From contig NZ_MBSS01000023.1 in NCBI RefSeq assembly GCF_001695855.1, positions 248,001-312,000 of the forward strand: a stretch of DNA of 64,000 nt, read 5' to 3'. This document shows positions 25,990-34,461 of this stretch, one piece after another. The notes beneath the pieces were generated by a model, which did no database searches, had not been told where the DNA came from, and worked only from the letters and a program-made list of their open reading frames with translations. The stretch's first letter is position 1. The number at the start of each line of letters is the position of its first letter. Position numbers and translations under genes: made by a program. This DNA comes from Ensifer sp. LC163. GTDB lineage: Bacteria > Pseudomonadota > Alphaproteobacteria > Rhizobiales > Rhizobiaceae.

Positions 25990-27061
25990 TCTCATCCTCG
26001 ACAATCTCTCCATCAACTACGGTTCCTACAAGGCCGTCAGCGAGGTCTCGCTCACCATTCCGAAGGGTGAATTCCTGACGCTGCTCGGCCCCTCCGGCTG
26101 CGGCAAGTCGACGACGCTTTTTGCGATCTCCGGGCTCAACCACGCGACGTCGGGTGCAATCCGCATGGGCGACCGCGTGCTCTTCGACGGCAAGACCGGA
26201 ACGGTGGTGCCGCCGGAACAGCGCAACATCGGGCTCGTCTTTCAAAGCTACGCGCTTTGGCCGCATATGTCGGTGGCGGAAAACCTCGCCTTCCCGCTGA
26301 AACTGCGCAAGATCGGCCGCGCCGAGCAGGACAAGCGCATCAAGGAAGCGCTTGAGCTGGTCGAGATGGCAAAGTTTGCGGAGCGTTATCCTTTCGAGCT
26401 TTCCGGCGGCCAGCAGCAGCGCGTGGCGCTCGCCCGGGCACTCGTCTATCGTCCGAGCCTGCTTTTGCTCGACGAACCGCTGTCCAATCTGGATGCGAAG
26501 CTGCGCGAACGCGCCCGCGTCTGGTTGCGCGAACTTCAGGAGCGGCTCGGCGTCACGACCGTTTACGTGACGCACGATCAGGCCGAAGCGCTGGCGGTTT
26601 CCGACCGCATCGCGGTGATGGACACCGGCCGCATCCGCCAGCTCGGCACGCCAAAGGAGATCTATGAAACGCCGGCCGATGCCTTCGTCGCCGACTTCAT
26701 CGGCTCCTCGAACTTCCTGACGGGCACCGTGGTCAATCGCGCCGCTGGCACCGCCAATGTCCGCCTCGATGACGGAACGGTGATCAAGGCGAATACGGGC
26801 AGGAACGGCGCGGACGAAAAAGTCGTGATTGCCGTGCGTCCCGAACGGCTGCAGATCGTCGGCAGCGCCGGCGAGAACGTCGTCCAGGCGACCGTCCAGG
26901 GCGGCTCCTATCTCGGCTCCGTCTATCAGTACGAGCTGACGGGCGCCGGCAGCACCTTCCGCGTCCAGACCGCGCGTGAGGTCGCCGACAAACATGTCTT
27001 CGTCTATGTGCCGCCGGAAGCCTCGACGCTGTTTGCCGCACAATCCCGGCCGCAGGCCTGA
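25982..27061 (+). CDS. ABC transporter ATP-binding protein (PotA/FbpC type)
   Basis: 359 residues. Walker A GPSGCGKST (near residue 37), Q loop VFQSYALWPHMSV, signature LSGGQQQRVALARAL, Walker B LLLLDEPLSNLD and switch TVYVTHDQAEAL are intact, followed by a C-terminal regulatory TOBE-like domain. ATG at 25982 overlaps the permease stop; the earlier open frame from 25877 lies within the permease gene and is rejected. Third component of the importer. Confidence 0.94.
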   Translation: MADLILDNLSINYGSYKAVSEVSLTIPKGEFLTLLGPSGCGKSTTLFAISGLNHATSGAIRMGDRVLFDGKTGTVVPPEQRNIGLVFQSYALWPHMSVAENLAFPLKLRKIGRAEQDKRIKEALELVEMAKFAERYPFELSGGQQQRVALARALVYRPSLLLLDEPLSNLDAKLRERARVWLRELQERLGVTTVYVTHDQAEALAVSDRIAVMDTGRIRQLGTPKEIYETPADAFVADFIGSSNFLTGTVVNRAAGTANVRLDDGTVIKANTGRNGADEKVVIAVRPERLQIVGSAGENVVQATVQGGSYLGSVYQYELTGAGSTFRVQTAREVADKHVFVYVPPEASTLFAAQSRPQA

Positions 27062-27083
27062 GCCCGTGAATGCGGAGCACCCC

Positions 27084-28298
27084 ATGACCAGTAAACCCAA
27101 AAGCTTCGACACTGACGCGAAAGGGCCGCTTGACGGCATTCGCGTCGTCGATCTGTCGCGCCTGGTCGCCGGCAACATGTTGTCGCTGCAGCTCGGCGAT
27201 TTCGGCGCCGACGTGATCAAGGTCGAGCCGCCAGTCGGCGATCCCTTGCGCGACTGGCGCGACGGCGGAAGCTCGCTCTACTGGAAGACCTACGGCCGCA
27301 ACAAGCGTTCGGTCATGCTCAACCTTCGCGAACCGGCGGCAATGGATGCCATGCTGAAGCTGCTCGATACGGCAGATGTCTTCATCGAGAACTTCCGCCC
27401 CGGGACACTCGAAGAGATGGGCATGGCGCCGGAGACACTGCTTGCCCGCAATCCCGACCTGATCATCGTGCGCATTTCCGGCTTCGGCCAAACCGGCCCT
27501 TACGCAACCCTGCCCGGGTTCGGCACGCTGGTGGAAGCGATGAGTGGTTTTGCCGCCCGCACCGGATTTGCCGATCGCGAGCCGGTGCTACCGCCGCTGG
27601 CGCTCGCCGACATGATCGCCGGCATCTACGGATCTTCGGCCGTCAGCATGGCGCTTTTGGCGCGTCAGCGCGGCATCGCACGCGGGCAAGTGATCGACCT
27701 GTCGCTGCTGGAGCCGATGTTCTCGGTGCTCGGGCCCGAGGCCGCGATCTACAAGACAACCGGCAAGATCAAGGAACGGGTTGGCAGCGGCTCCAACACG
27801 ACATCGCCGCGCAACGTCTACCGATGCGCCGACGGCAAATATGTCGCCCTTTCCGGCTCCACCCAGGCGGTCGCCAAGCGCATCTTCGAGATCATCGGTC
27901 GCCCCGAAATGATCGCCGATCCGCGGTTCGCCACCAATACCGACCGGGTTCGCAACCGGCCGCTGGTCGATGAGGCTGTCGGCGCCTGGTTTGCGACAAG
28001 GGGGCGCGACGACGCACTCGACGTCATGCGCCGGGCCGGCGCGACGGTCGGGCCGGTCTACAACATCGCCGATGCCTTCAGCGACGCGCATTTCATCGAG
28101 CGTGAGGTCTTCACCGAAGTGGAGGACCGCGAGCACGGCTCGCTGCCGATGCACAACATCCTGCCGCGAATGTCGGCGACGCCGGGCGTCTGGCGCAACC
28201 CGGCGCCGGCGCTTGGTGAAAACACCCGCGACGTGCTCAACGAAGTCGGCCTGTCGGCCGACGAAATCGACCTGATCATGGGAGGCCGAACCGAATGA
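27084..28298 (+). CDS. CaiB/BaiF-type (class III) CoA-transferase
   Basis: 404 residues, normal for the family. It begins with GPLDGIRVVDLSRLVAGNM and GDFGADVIKVEPPVGDPLRD, contains KRSVMLNLR and VFIENFRPGTLEEMG, and has the segment LALADMIAGIYGSSAVSMAL that carries the catalytic aspartate. Class III enzymes move CoA between carboxylic acids. Followed with a 4-base overlap by a CitE-like lyase, this suggests activation of an imported hydroxy-acid or di-acid and its cleavage as a CoA ester. ATG at 27084 has GGAG eight bases upstream; a GTG at 27066 is a weaker option. Confidence 0.92.
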   Translation: MTSKPKSFDTDAKGPLDGIRVVDLSRLVAGNMLSLQLGDFGADVIKVEPPVGDPLRDWRDGGSSLYWKTYGRNKRSVMLNLREPAAMDAMLKLLDTADVFIENFRPGTLEEMGMAPETLLARNPDLIIVRISGFGQTGPYATLPGFGTLVEAMSGFAARTGFADREPVLPPLALADMIAGIYGSSAVSMALLARQRGIARGQVIDLSLLEPMFSVLGPEAAIYKTTGKIKERVGSGSNTTSPRNVYRCADGKYVALSGSTQAVAKRIFEIIGRPEMIADPRFATNTDRVRNRPLVDEAVGAWFATRGRDDALDVMRRAGATVGPVYNIADAFSDAHFIEREVFTEVEDREHGSLPMHNILPRMSATPGVWRNPAPALGENTRDVLNEVGLSADEIDLIMGGRTE

Positions 28299-29143
28299 TG
28301 CTGCGCTCGCTACTCTATGTTCCCGGCAGCTCGCCCCGTTTTCTGGAAAAGGCCCACCAACGCGGGGCCGACGCCATCATCATCGACCTTGAGGACGCGG
28401 TCGCGGTCAACGAAAAGGACGCGGCAAGGGCAGCACTTGCTCGAACGGTGCCGATGGTTGGGCGAGGCGGCGCTCAGGTGATCGTCCGCATCAACACCCA
28501 TGACGAGATGACGATGCTGGCCGACGCCAGCGCCGCCTGCGAGGCGGGCGCGCGGGCGCTCTACATCCCCAAGGTATCGTCGCCCGAAATTCTCCACAGG
28601 CTCGACAGGCATCTCCAACCGTTGGAAGCGGCCGCGAACCGGTCACGGACGTGGTTTGCACCGCTGATCGAGGATCCGGCCGGGCTGTTGAACGCCACTT
28701 CGATCGCCGCAGGTCCGCGGGTGTTTGCCCTCTCCGCCGGCGGCGAAGACCTTGCGACCTCCATGGGCGCCCAGCCGACACCCGAAGTTCTGCGCGTGCC
28801 GAAACTGATGATCCACTACGCCGCGAAAGCGGCCGGCGTTTTATCCTTCGGGCTGCTGCGCAGCACCGCCGACTATGCCGACAAGGCGGCCCTTTCCGCG
28901 GCGATCAGAGAAGCCAAGGATTTCGGCTTCGACGGCGCCACCTGCATTCATCCGAGTGTCGTTCCCCTGCTGAACGACGGCTTTTCACCGTCCGAAGAAG
29001 AACTCGACCGTGCCCGCCGCCTGATCACTGCTGCCGATGACGCCGCGCAGGCCGGGATCGGCGCCTTCACCTTTGAGGGCAAGTTCGTCGATCTGCCGAT
29101 CGTGACGCGCGCCCGCGCATTGCTGGCGCGGTCCACGGGCTGA
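28295..29143 (+). CDS. CitE-like CoA-ester lyase (HpcH/HpaI family)
   Basis: 282 residues. LRSLLYVPGSSPRFLEKA, GADAIIIDLEDAV, the arginine in VIVRINTHD, IPKVSSPE, APLIEDPAGLLN and GATCIHPSVVPLLNDGFSPS match malyl-CoA/citramalyl-CoA lyases and CitE-like proteins. These cleave or form beta-hydroxyacyl-CoA esters using Mg2+. With the CoA-transferase upstream it should split an activated hydroxy-acid, for example (S)-citramalyl-CoA to acetyl-CoA and pyruvate or malyl-CoA to acetyl-CoA and glyoxylate. The exact substrate is not decidable from sequence. Confidence 0.92.
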   Translation: MMLRSLLYVPGSSPRFLEKAHQRGADAIIIDLEDAVAVNEKDAARAALARTVPMVGRGGAQVIVRINTHDEMTMLADASAACEAGARALYIPKVSSPEILHRLDRHLQPLEAAANRSRTWFAPLIEDPAGLLNATSIAAGPRVFALSAGGEDLATSMGAQPTPEVLRVPKLMIHYAAKAAGVLSFGLLRSTADYADKAALSAAIREAKDFGFDGATCIHPSVVPLLNDGFSPSEEELDRARRLITAADDAAQAGIGAFTFEGKFVDLPIVTRARALLARSTG

Positions 29144-29184
29144 TCCGCTCGCCCGACGTCCCCGCATCTATCCTGGAGAACAGA

Positions 29185-30213
29185 GTGTCAGACTTTCCCA
29201 CCGCCGAGAGACATACGGACCGAAAATGGCGCGTCCTCGTCACCCACAACAGGATTGCCGAGAGTGCCGTCGAGCTGCTCAACGCCCATGACTGCGACGT
29301 CTTCTTTTCTCCGCCCTACGACGCCTCGGATGTGGTCGCCGCACGCGCGGCCGATCTCGGCGTCGACGCGATCATGGTCCGGCAGGGCCAGATCAACGAG
29401 GCCGTCATTACCGCATCGCCGAAGCTGAAGGTCATCGTCAAGCATGGCGTCGGCGTCGACAATGTCGACATCCAGGCAGCAGCCGATCGCGGCATACCGG
29501 TGCTGCGCTCGATGGGTTCGAACGCGCGCGCCGTCGCCGAACACACGATCGCGCTTTCGCTGGCGCTGATCAAGGAGATCGGACCGTTGACCGCGGCGGT
29601 GAAAGGCGGCCAATGGCCGAAGCCGACCTTCATGGGACGCGACATCGCCGGCACGCTCATGGGCCTCATCGGCTATGGTTCGATCGGCCGCGAAACCGCC
29701 GCTATGGCGCGCGCACTCGGCATGGACGTGATTGTCTACGATCCCCATGCCGTAGCCACGCTCGCACAGGAAAACATTGCCGCCATCGACGACGTCGACG
29801 AGCTTGTCCGCCGCGCCGACATCGTCAGCCTGCATTGCCCTTTGACGGTAGAGACGCACCACCTGATCGATGCCCGTCGTCTGGCGCTGATGAAGCCGAC
29901 GTCTTTCATCGTCAACACTGCACGCGGCGGCATCATCGACGAGACGGCGCTCGCCGACGCCCTGCGCGACAGGCGTCTGGCGGGCGCGGCGCTTGACAGC
30001 TTCGCCGCCGAACCGCCGGCCGCCGACAACCCGCTATGGGCCTCGCCGCTGGTGCTGGCGACGCCACACATCGGTGGTGTCACGCACGGTTCGTCGAAAG
30101 CGATGGCCGAGATTGCCGCGCGCCACATCATCAGCGTCCTCAACGGCCAAGCGCCGGACGCTTTCAGCCTTGCGACACCGCAGAGCCTTGGCCTGCGCAA
30201 GGCGATCGCCTGA
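29185..30213 (+). CDS. D-2-hydroxyacid dehydrogenase (phosphoglycerate-dehydrogenase-like)
   Basis: 342 residues from a GTG start with TGGAGA upstream. The family signatures are complete: LKVIVKHGVGVDNVDIQAA, NAD-binding loop GLIGYGSIGRETAAMA, IVSLHCPL, and the catalytic Arg (NTARGGIIDE), Glu (DSFAAEPP) and His (TPHIGGVT). The enzyme interconverts a 2-hydroxy-acid and a 2-oxo-acid with NAD(P). There is no ACT or other C-terminal regulatory domain, so it is a catabolic paralogue and not SerA itself. In the operon it could oxidise the imported acid or reduce a product of the lyase or aldolase. Confidence 0.92.
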   Translation: MSDFPTAERHTDRKWRVLVTHNRIAESAVELLNAHDCDVFFSPPYDASDVVAARAADLGVDAIMVRQGQINEAVITASPKLKVIVKHGVGVDNVDIQAAADRGIPVLRSMGSNARAVAEHTIALSLALIKEIGPLTAAVKGGQWPKPTFMGRDIAGTLMGLIGYGSIGRETAAMARALGMDVIVYDPHAVATLAQENIAAIDDVDELVRRADIVSLHCPLTVETHHLIDARRLALMKPTSFIVNTARGGIIDETALADALRDRRLAGAALDSFAAEPPAADNPLWASPLVLATPHIGGVTHGSSKAMAEIAARHIISVLNGQAPDAFSLATPQSLGLRKAIA

Positions 30214-30315
30214 AGCTTTTCCAGGAAAAGTGCCAAGCGGCTTTCCGTCAGGAAATGCGTAGAAACAATGAGATAGAGCGTTTCCGCGACTCCGTTTGAA
30301 ACGGAAACGCTCTGG
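30214..30315 (+). repeat. Rhizobial intergenic mosaic repeat (RIME-like), copy 2
   Basis: Starts directly after the dehydrogenase stop. Shares GTGCCAAGCGGCTTTCCGTC, AATGCGTAGAAACAATGAGA and the stem with copy 1. Here the stem is perfect: AGAGCGTTTCCG (30275-30286) and CGGAAACGCTCT (30302-30313) with a 15-nt loop. Only 21 bases separate it from the next start codon. Confidence 0.8.
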
Positions 30316-30336
30316 AGCTCCAGAAGGAAAGAAGAT

Positions 30337-31014
30337 ATGCCCATCGGTTTCAGAGTGAAGAACAGCATGGAACGCGTCGACGCCTCCTATGTCGAGGCAT
30401 TCCGCGTCCTGCCGGTCGCCAACGTGTCCGACAGCATGTCGCGGCTCGTCGCCGGCGGTGACCGGCTGCGCCCGATGCATAGTGGCGGCGTGCTTGCCGG
30501 TCCGGCGCTAACGGTCAAGACCTGCCCGGGCGACAATCTGATGTTGCACAAGGCGATCGACATGGCGGCACCGGGTGACGTGATCGTCGTCGATGCCGGC
30601 GGTGACACCACCAATGCGCTGATGGGCGAACTGATGCTGGCGCACGCAGTCAAGCGCGGCGTCGCCGGTTTCGTCCTCAACGGCGCGATCCGGGACGCCG
30701 AGGCCATCCGCGCCCAGAACTTGCCGCTCTACGCGCTTGGCGTCACACATCGCGGCCCTTACCGCACCGGCCCAGGCGAAATCGGCTTCCAGGTTTCCAT
30801 CGCCGGCATGGTCATCAATCCGGGCGACCTGATGCTTGGCGACATCGATGGCGTTGTCTGCGTTCCGAAGGCGGATGCCGAGGCGGTTCTGAAGGCGACC
30901 CAGGCCAAACACGACGCCGAGGCGAAGCAGATGACGGCGACGCTGTCGGGCACGACCGACAGGTCCTGGGTTGATCGCGAGTTGCAGCGGCTGGGCTGCA
31001 GCCTGGTCGACTAG
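30337..31014 (+). CDS. RraA/HMG-aldolase-family protein (4-hydroxy-4-methyl-2-oxoglutarate aldolase-like)
   Basis: 225 residues. NVSDSMSRLVAGGDRLRPMH, AGPALTVKTCPGDNLMLHKA, PGDVIVVDAGGD, the signature GFVLNGAIRDAEAIR (Arg and Asp of the active site) and GDIDGVVCVPKADAEAVLKA mark the class II pyruvate aldolase branch related to RraA. Such enzymes release pyruvate from 4-hydroxy-4-methyl-2-oxoglutarate or 4-carboxy-4-hydroxy-2-oxoadipate and can decarboxylate oxaloacetate. GAAGGAAAG precedes the ATG. Last gene of the IclR operon; a catabolic role is much likelier than RNase E inhibition. Confidence 0.85.
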   Translation: MPIGFRVKNSMERVDASYVEAFRVLPVANVSDSMSRLVAGGDRLRPMHSGGVLAGPALTVKTCPGDNLMLHKAIDMAAPGDVIVVDAGGDTTNALMGELMLAHAVKRGVAGFVLNGAIRDAEAIRAQNLPLYALGVTHRGPYRTGPGEIGFQVSIAGMVINPGDLMLGDIDGVVCVPKADAEAVLKATQAKHDAEAKQMTATLSGTTDRSWVDRELQRLGCSLVD

Positions 31015-31150
31015 GCCGCGACGCGCCTGCGCGTGAGCGCAGAAAGACAATCGATCGGGTGCCTTGGTCGCTTGCCGACGATAAGCACGGGACTGCCGCA
31101 AGCGCACAGCGATCGATTTGACCGTCAAGCGGTTGTCGACTAAGTGCCTG

Positions 31151-31582
31151 TTATCCGGCGTCGGCCAAGAAGCCGACGGCCTCGATGCCGGCGATGGCAC
31201 AGGCCTCATCATTGTCAGACGTATCCCCCGTGATGCCGACCGCGCCGAGCAGATCGCCATCGGTCGTGCGCACCAGGACACCGCCGGGCACCGGCACGAT
31301 GCGGCCGCCGGAGACGGCCGAGAGGCCTTGCATGAAGTGCGGCCGCTCGATCGCGGTGTTGTTCAGCCACCGCGAGCCCATGCCGACGGCGAGCGCGCCA
31401 TAGGCTTTTCCCGACGCGATCTCGAAACGCAGCATCGAGGATCCGTCCTGTTTCTGGAAGGCGACGAGGTGGCCGCCGGCATCGAGCACGGCCACCGAAA
31501 GCGGCTTCAGCCGGGCTTTTGCCGCCGCGCCGAATGCGCCGTCGATGATGCCGTTGGCGAGATCAAGGGTCAGTTGAGGCAT
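31151..31582 (-). CDS. GlcG/HbpS-family (DUF336) protein
   Basis: 143 residues. LTLDLANGIIDGAFGAAAKA, LSVAVLDAGGHLVAFQKQDG, GKAYGALAVG, VPGGVLVRTTDGDLLGAVGITGDTSDNDEA are the usual landmarks of this family of small cytoplasmic proteins, which often lie in operons for glycolate, diol or 2-hydroxy-acid use and whose biochemical role is poorly defined. ATG at 31582 follows GGAACTG; an in-frame ATG at 31597 overlaps that site. It is convergent with the CoA-lyase/aldolase operon, and a functional link to hydroxy-acid metabolism is plausible. Confidence 0.88.
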   Translation of the reverse strand: MPQLTLDLANGIIDGAFGAAAKARLKPLSVAVLDAGGHLVAFQKQDGSSMLRFEIASGKAYGALAVGMGSRWLNNTAIERPHFMQGLSAVSGGRIVPVPGGVLVRTTDGDLLGAVGITGDTSDNDEACAIAGIEAVGFLADAG

Positions 31583-31681
31583 AACAGTTCCAATCATGTT
31601 TTTGCCGACACCAGCCGGCCTGAAGATTTCGGTTCATGGCTCAGAGAGGCTATCGGAATCCATCCGCTTCGTAAGCTATGA

Positions 31682-32137
31682 CAAACGCAACTTGCCCGTC
31701 GCCCCGGACACGGTCAACCTGGGCGGCAGGGCAACGCTGCAACGGGCGAAAGCCTTGACTGGTCGGATCGCGGCCAGGTGATCGATCTCATGGTCAGGGA
31801 TGCCCGCATGATCGCGAGCACCGCGCATCCCCACGACGCGGACCGGATCCGCGCCTTCATCGAGGAGGACTATGATCGCTCGGGCGGCTTCCTCTCCGCC
31901 ACGAACCACTTCATGCTGCAGGGTGGCGACACCGTCAAAGGCAAGCTCAAATCGCTCGAAGCGCCACTTCTGGTGATCCATGGCACCAGCGACCCGATCT
32001 TTTCGGTCGGGCACGGGATGGCGATTGCCGATGCTGTGCCCGGTTCCGAATTCCTTCCGATTGAGGGCGGCGGCCATGAGTTGCACCGGCAGGACTGGGG
32101 CACGATCGTCCCAGCCATCGTCAGGCACACGGAATAG
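31682..32137 (+). pseudogene. Remnant of an alpha/beta hydrolase gene (C-terminal half only)
   Basis: From the in-frame stop at 31679-31681 onward the frame reads DWSDRGQVIDLMVRDARMIA, then STAHPHDADRIRAFIEEDYD, LLVIHGTSDPIFSVGHGMAI and a catalytic-His region IEGGGHELHRQDW, i.e. the cap and C-terminal half of an alpha/beta hydrolase. The N-terminal half with oxyanion hole and nucleophile is missing: upstream sequence is occupied by a stop, then by the GlcG-like gene on the other strand. A 119-residue ORF can be drawn from the internal ATG at 31778, but it has no ribosome-binding site and would be inactive. Confidence 0.7.
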
Positions 32138-32273
32138 GAAGCGTCCGCATCCCGACGTCGCGGTATCCGCATTGAAGCAGGCAGGGCTGATAACAGGCGC
32201 TGCGTGCCGCCATTGGTTGGCGGCGAAGAAGTAGCCAGGCGCGCGCCAACGATGCCGTTGACGCCGACAGGCT

Positions 32274-32453
32274 TCAGCGGGAACGGGCCCTGCTGCGGGC
32301 GATGTCTCGTCTGATCTCCTTGAGCGTGTGTCGCAACTCGGTGAGTGTGCCATCATCGCTCAGAGCGGTGCTGGTGCACTCGAGAAAATCGAGCTTGAGC
32401 TCCAGTTCGTCGTGCCGTTCGATCAGTCCGGCCAGTATTCGAGACGTGCGCAT
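32274..32453 (-). CDS. Small helical hypothetical protein, 59 residues
   Basis: MRTSRILAGLIERHDELELK followed by a second helical, charged segment (TLTELRHTLKEIRRDIARSR), which looks like a short coiled-coil. The start at 32453 is chosen for GGTGGG seven bases upstream; the same frame is open up to 32693, but that extension has poor character and no better site. No family recognised. It stands alone. Confidence 0.4.
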   Translation of the reverse strand: MRTSRILAGLIERHDELELKLDFLECTSTALSDDGTLTELRHTLKEIRRDIARSRARSR

Positions 32454-32805
32454 GCCATACCCACCAAACGTCGGCGCCGCCACACGTGGCGCGGACATCA
32501 AGATTGCTTTGCCGTCTCCGATACGCTCCCTGTGCGACAGTTTGTTGAAGCCGTGAGCGCCTTCCACTGGGAGACTGCCCTTGTCCGGCCGAGACAGTTC
32601 AAATGATGTTCGGATCGAAGGGCCATTTCGACCGAGAGCTTCTTGCCCAGTTTGTCGAAAGTCTCGAATCCTCGCGTCAACTGAAACCTGCACGCCCGTA
32701 GTCTGCGCGCCGATCCGGCCATATAGTCGCGGCGAGGCTCATCCGGCACGCTTTCGACGCTTGCTTGGCCGGGCGAAAACCAAAGACGCGCAAGGGAGAT
32801 GCTTC
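32454..32805. other. Gap with at most a mini-ORF
   Basis: About 350 bases. A 31-codon frame on the plus strand (32606-32701, beginning MFGSKGHFDRELLAQFVESL) has native-looking composition but no clear ribosome-binding site, so it may be a relic or a very short gene. The rest is probably the promoter region of the YCII gene. Confidence 0.25.
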
Positions 32806-33186
32806 ATGTATTACGCCATCCTCGCCTATCACGAAGAGGGAGTGGTCGAATCCTGGACGGAGGAGGAGGACGCCGCGTTGATGACCGACCTGCTCAAGGT
32901 CAACGATCGCCTCGTGCAAGAAAAATCCTTAGGGCCCGCAGCACGGCTTGGCCCAACCCAAGGCGCGGTGACGCTGAGAGGCAAAGGCGAGGGCACGGTC
33001 ATCGATGGCCCCTTTGCCGAAACCAAGGAGCAACTGCTCGGCTTCTACGTCGTGGATTTTCCAACGCTGGAGGCAGCGGTGGCGGCAGCCCGCGAATTGC
33101 GTCGGGCCAACCCGACGGCAACCTATGAAATCCGGCCGATTTCGCTCTACCTTCCCGGCACGTCATTGGGTTTCAAGGAAGAGTAA
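32806..33186 (+). CDS. YCII-related (DGPF) domain protein
   Basis: 126 residues, typical of single-domain DGPF proteins: MYYAILAYHEEGVVESWTEE, GPAARLGPTQGAVTLRGKGE, VIDGPFAETKEQLLGFYVVD and a C-terminal IRPISLYLPG. The family has a ferredoxin-like dimeric fold and often accompanies ECF sigma factors; none is present here. GGGAG lies eight bases before the ATG; longer frames upstream are unsupported. The 3' end overlaps the convergent GNAT gene by 40 bases. Confidence 0.85.
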   Translation: MYYAILAYHEEGVVESWTEEEDAALMTDLLKVNDRLVQEKSLGPAARLGPTQGAVTLRGKGEGTVIDGPFAETKEQLLGFYVVDFPTLEAAVAAARELRRANPTATYEIRPISLYLPGTSLGFKEE

Positions 33187-33779
33187 CTGCTACGCCTCCG
33201 GGGGCCCTGCGAAGGATCAAGCCGCCCCGCCTTGCTCTCGACGACACGGTCCCAATCGTCCTGCCGCAGGCGGAAGCACATCCATGGTGACGGCGAACCC
33301 GACAGGTCCAGCGTTGCATCATAGACATGTGTCGCACCGAGCTTGGCGGTTGCCTTTTGCGAACGAATGTTCGTGGGCGCGATATGAAACCAGACATCGG
33401 GATAGGCGCGAAAGGCATGACCGAGCATCAGCCGTTTCAGCTCAAAATTGGTGCCGCCGCCCCAATAGGCGTTGCTGAGGAAAGTGAAGCCGATCGAGAT
33501 GCTGTCCGGCATGTCAGGGGCGACGTAATAGCGGGAGCATCCGATGATCTCTTCGGTCTGCCGATCGACAGCCACAAGCGTCGCCCCGCTTTCGAGCAGC
33601 AGTGAGAAGTAAGGCTCGAACTTTTCCCGCTTGTAGCGGTCCGTTGCCGGGTGACCCGCCCAGACATCAGGATGGCCTGCTGCAGAATACAGTCCCTCGA
33701 GGTCGTTCGGCCGCAAGGGCCTGAGGAGAATGGCCTCGCCGCTCAGTGCCGGCTGTGGATCGAAGTCATGCCTGAACAT
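33147..33779 (-). CDS. GNAT acetyltransferase, RimJ/RimL-like
   Basis: 210 residues. EAILLRPLRPNDLEGLYSAA at the N-terminus, IGFTFLSNAYWGGGTNFELK in place of the usual acetyl-CoA loop, HIAPTNIRSQKATAKLGATH near the C-terminus: the pattern of RimJ/RimL-type N-acetyltransferases that modify amino groups of proteins, amino acids or antibiotics. The usual RGxG loop is not canonical here (WGGGTN), which is common in this branch. It is convergent with the YCII gene and reads in the same direction as the PaiB gene 9 bases upstream, so the two probably form an operon. Confidence 0.85.
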   Translation of the reverse strand: MFRHDFDPQPALSGEAILLRPLRPNDLEGLYSAAGHPDVWAGHPATDRYKREKFEPYFSLLLESGATLVAVDRQTEEIIGCSRYYVAPDMPDSISIGFTFLSNAYWGGGTNFELKRLMLGHAFRAYPDVWFHIAPTNIRSQKATAKLGATHVYDATLDLSGSPSPWMCFRLRQDDWDRVVESKAGRLDPSQGPRRRSSYSSLKPNDVPGR

Positions 33780-33788
33780 GCTTTTGTC

Positions 33789-34427
33789 TCACGATAACGG
33801 GGATGGAACGGGGATCATGTCCGCGATGGCGCGGTCAAAGTCGCGAGAACTTTCCGAAAGGCCGTTCTTGACGCCCACTCTGTCCGGTTCGGGGCGGTTC
33901 TGGCTCAACTTGCGTTTGCCTGCCAACAGCGTGATCGGCATTCGAATTCCGACGATGCCACGCAATTGCGCTGCGATATACGCCGCGGGCGCATCGCTGA
34001 CGGCCCACGGTTTCGCGGCTGTCCGCTCATGGAGGTCGGTCAGCCGCTTGACGATATCGAGCAGCCGAGCCGGATCATCGAAGAATTCGACCGGGCCCCT
34101 TGCCTGGACGGTGGTGTAGTTCCATGTCGGAACCACCTTTCCATGCTCGGATTTCGCGGCATACCAGGCCGGGGTGATGTAGGCGTCTGGACCCATGAAG
34201 ACAGCGAGAGCATCGCCGATCACGGGCGTTTGCCACTGCGGATTGGGGCGGGCGAGATGGGCATAAAGCGTACCCCTTTCCCCTTCCTCTGCGTCCAGAA
34301 GCATGGGGAGCGGTGTCGCGACTGGTCCCTCCGCCGTCGCGGTGATGAAGTTGGCGATACGGCACGCCCGCATCATAGCGTGGATTTCGCTGGTGTCGTC
34401 GACCACAAAAGCTGGCGGCGTGTACAT
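33789..34427 (-). CDS. PaiB-like FMN-binding protein
   Basis: 212 residues. MYTPPAFVVDDTSEIHAMMR, ANFITATAEGPVATPLPMLL, LYAHLARPNPQW, VVPTWNYTTVQARGPVEFFD and LRGIVGIRMPITLLAGKRKL are the standard blocks of the PaiB family, split-barrel FMN-binding proteins first described as negative regulators in Bacillus. AAGGAGAG lies upstream of the ATG. It is divergent from a MocR regulator and followed by a GNAT gene; in Bacillus PaiB is likewise paired with a GNAT, PaiA, a polyamine/diamine acetyltransferase. That parallel makes a polyamine-related role reasonable (inference). Confidence 0.9.
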   Translation of the reverse strand: MYTPPAFVVDDTSEIHAMMRACRIANFITATAEGPVATPLPMLLDAEEGERGTLYAHLARPNPQWQTPVIGDALAVFMGPDAYITPAWYAAKSEHGKVVPTWNYTTVQARGPVEFFDDPARLLDIVKRLTDLHERTAAKPWAVSDAPAAYIAAQLRGIVGIRMPITLLAGKRKLSQNRPEPDRVGVKNGLSESSRDFDRAIADMIPVPSPLS

Positions 34428-34461
34428 CGAACTCTCCTTGAACTCGGCACAGCATCGGCGT

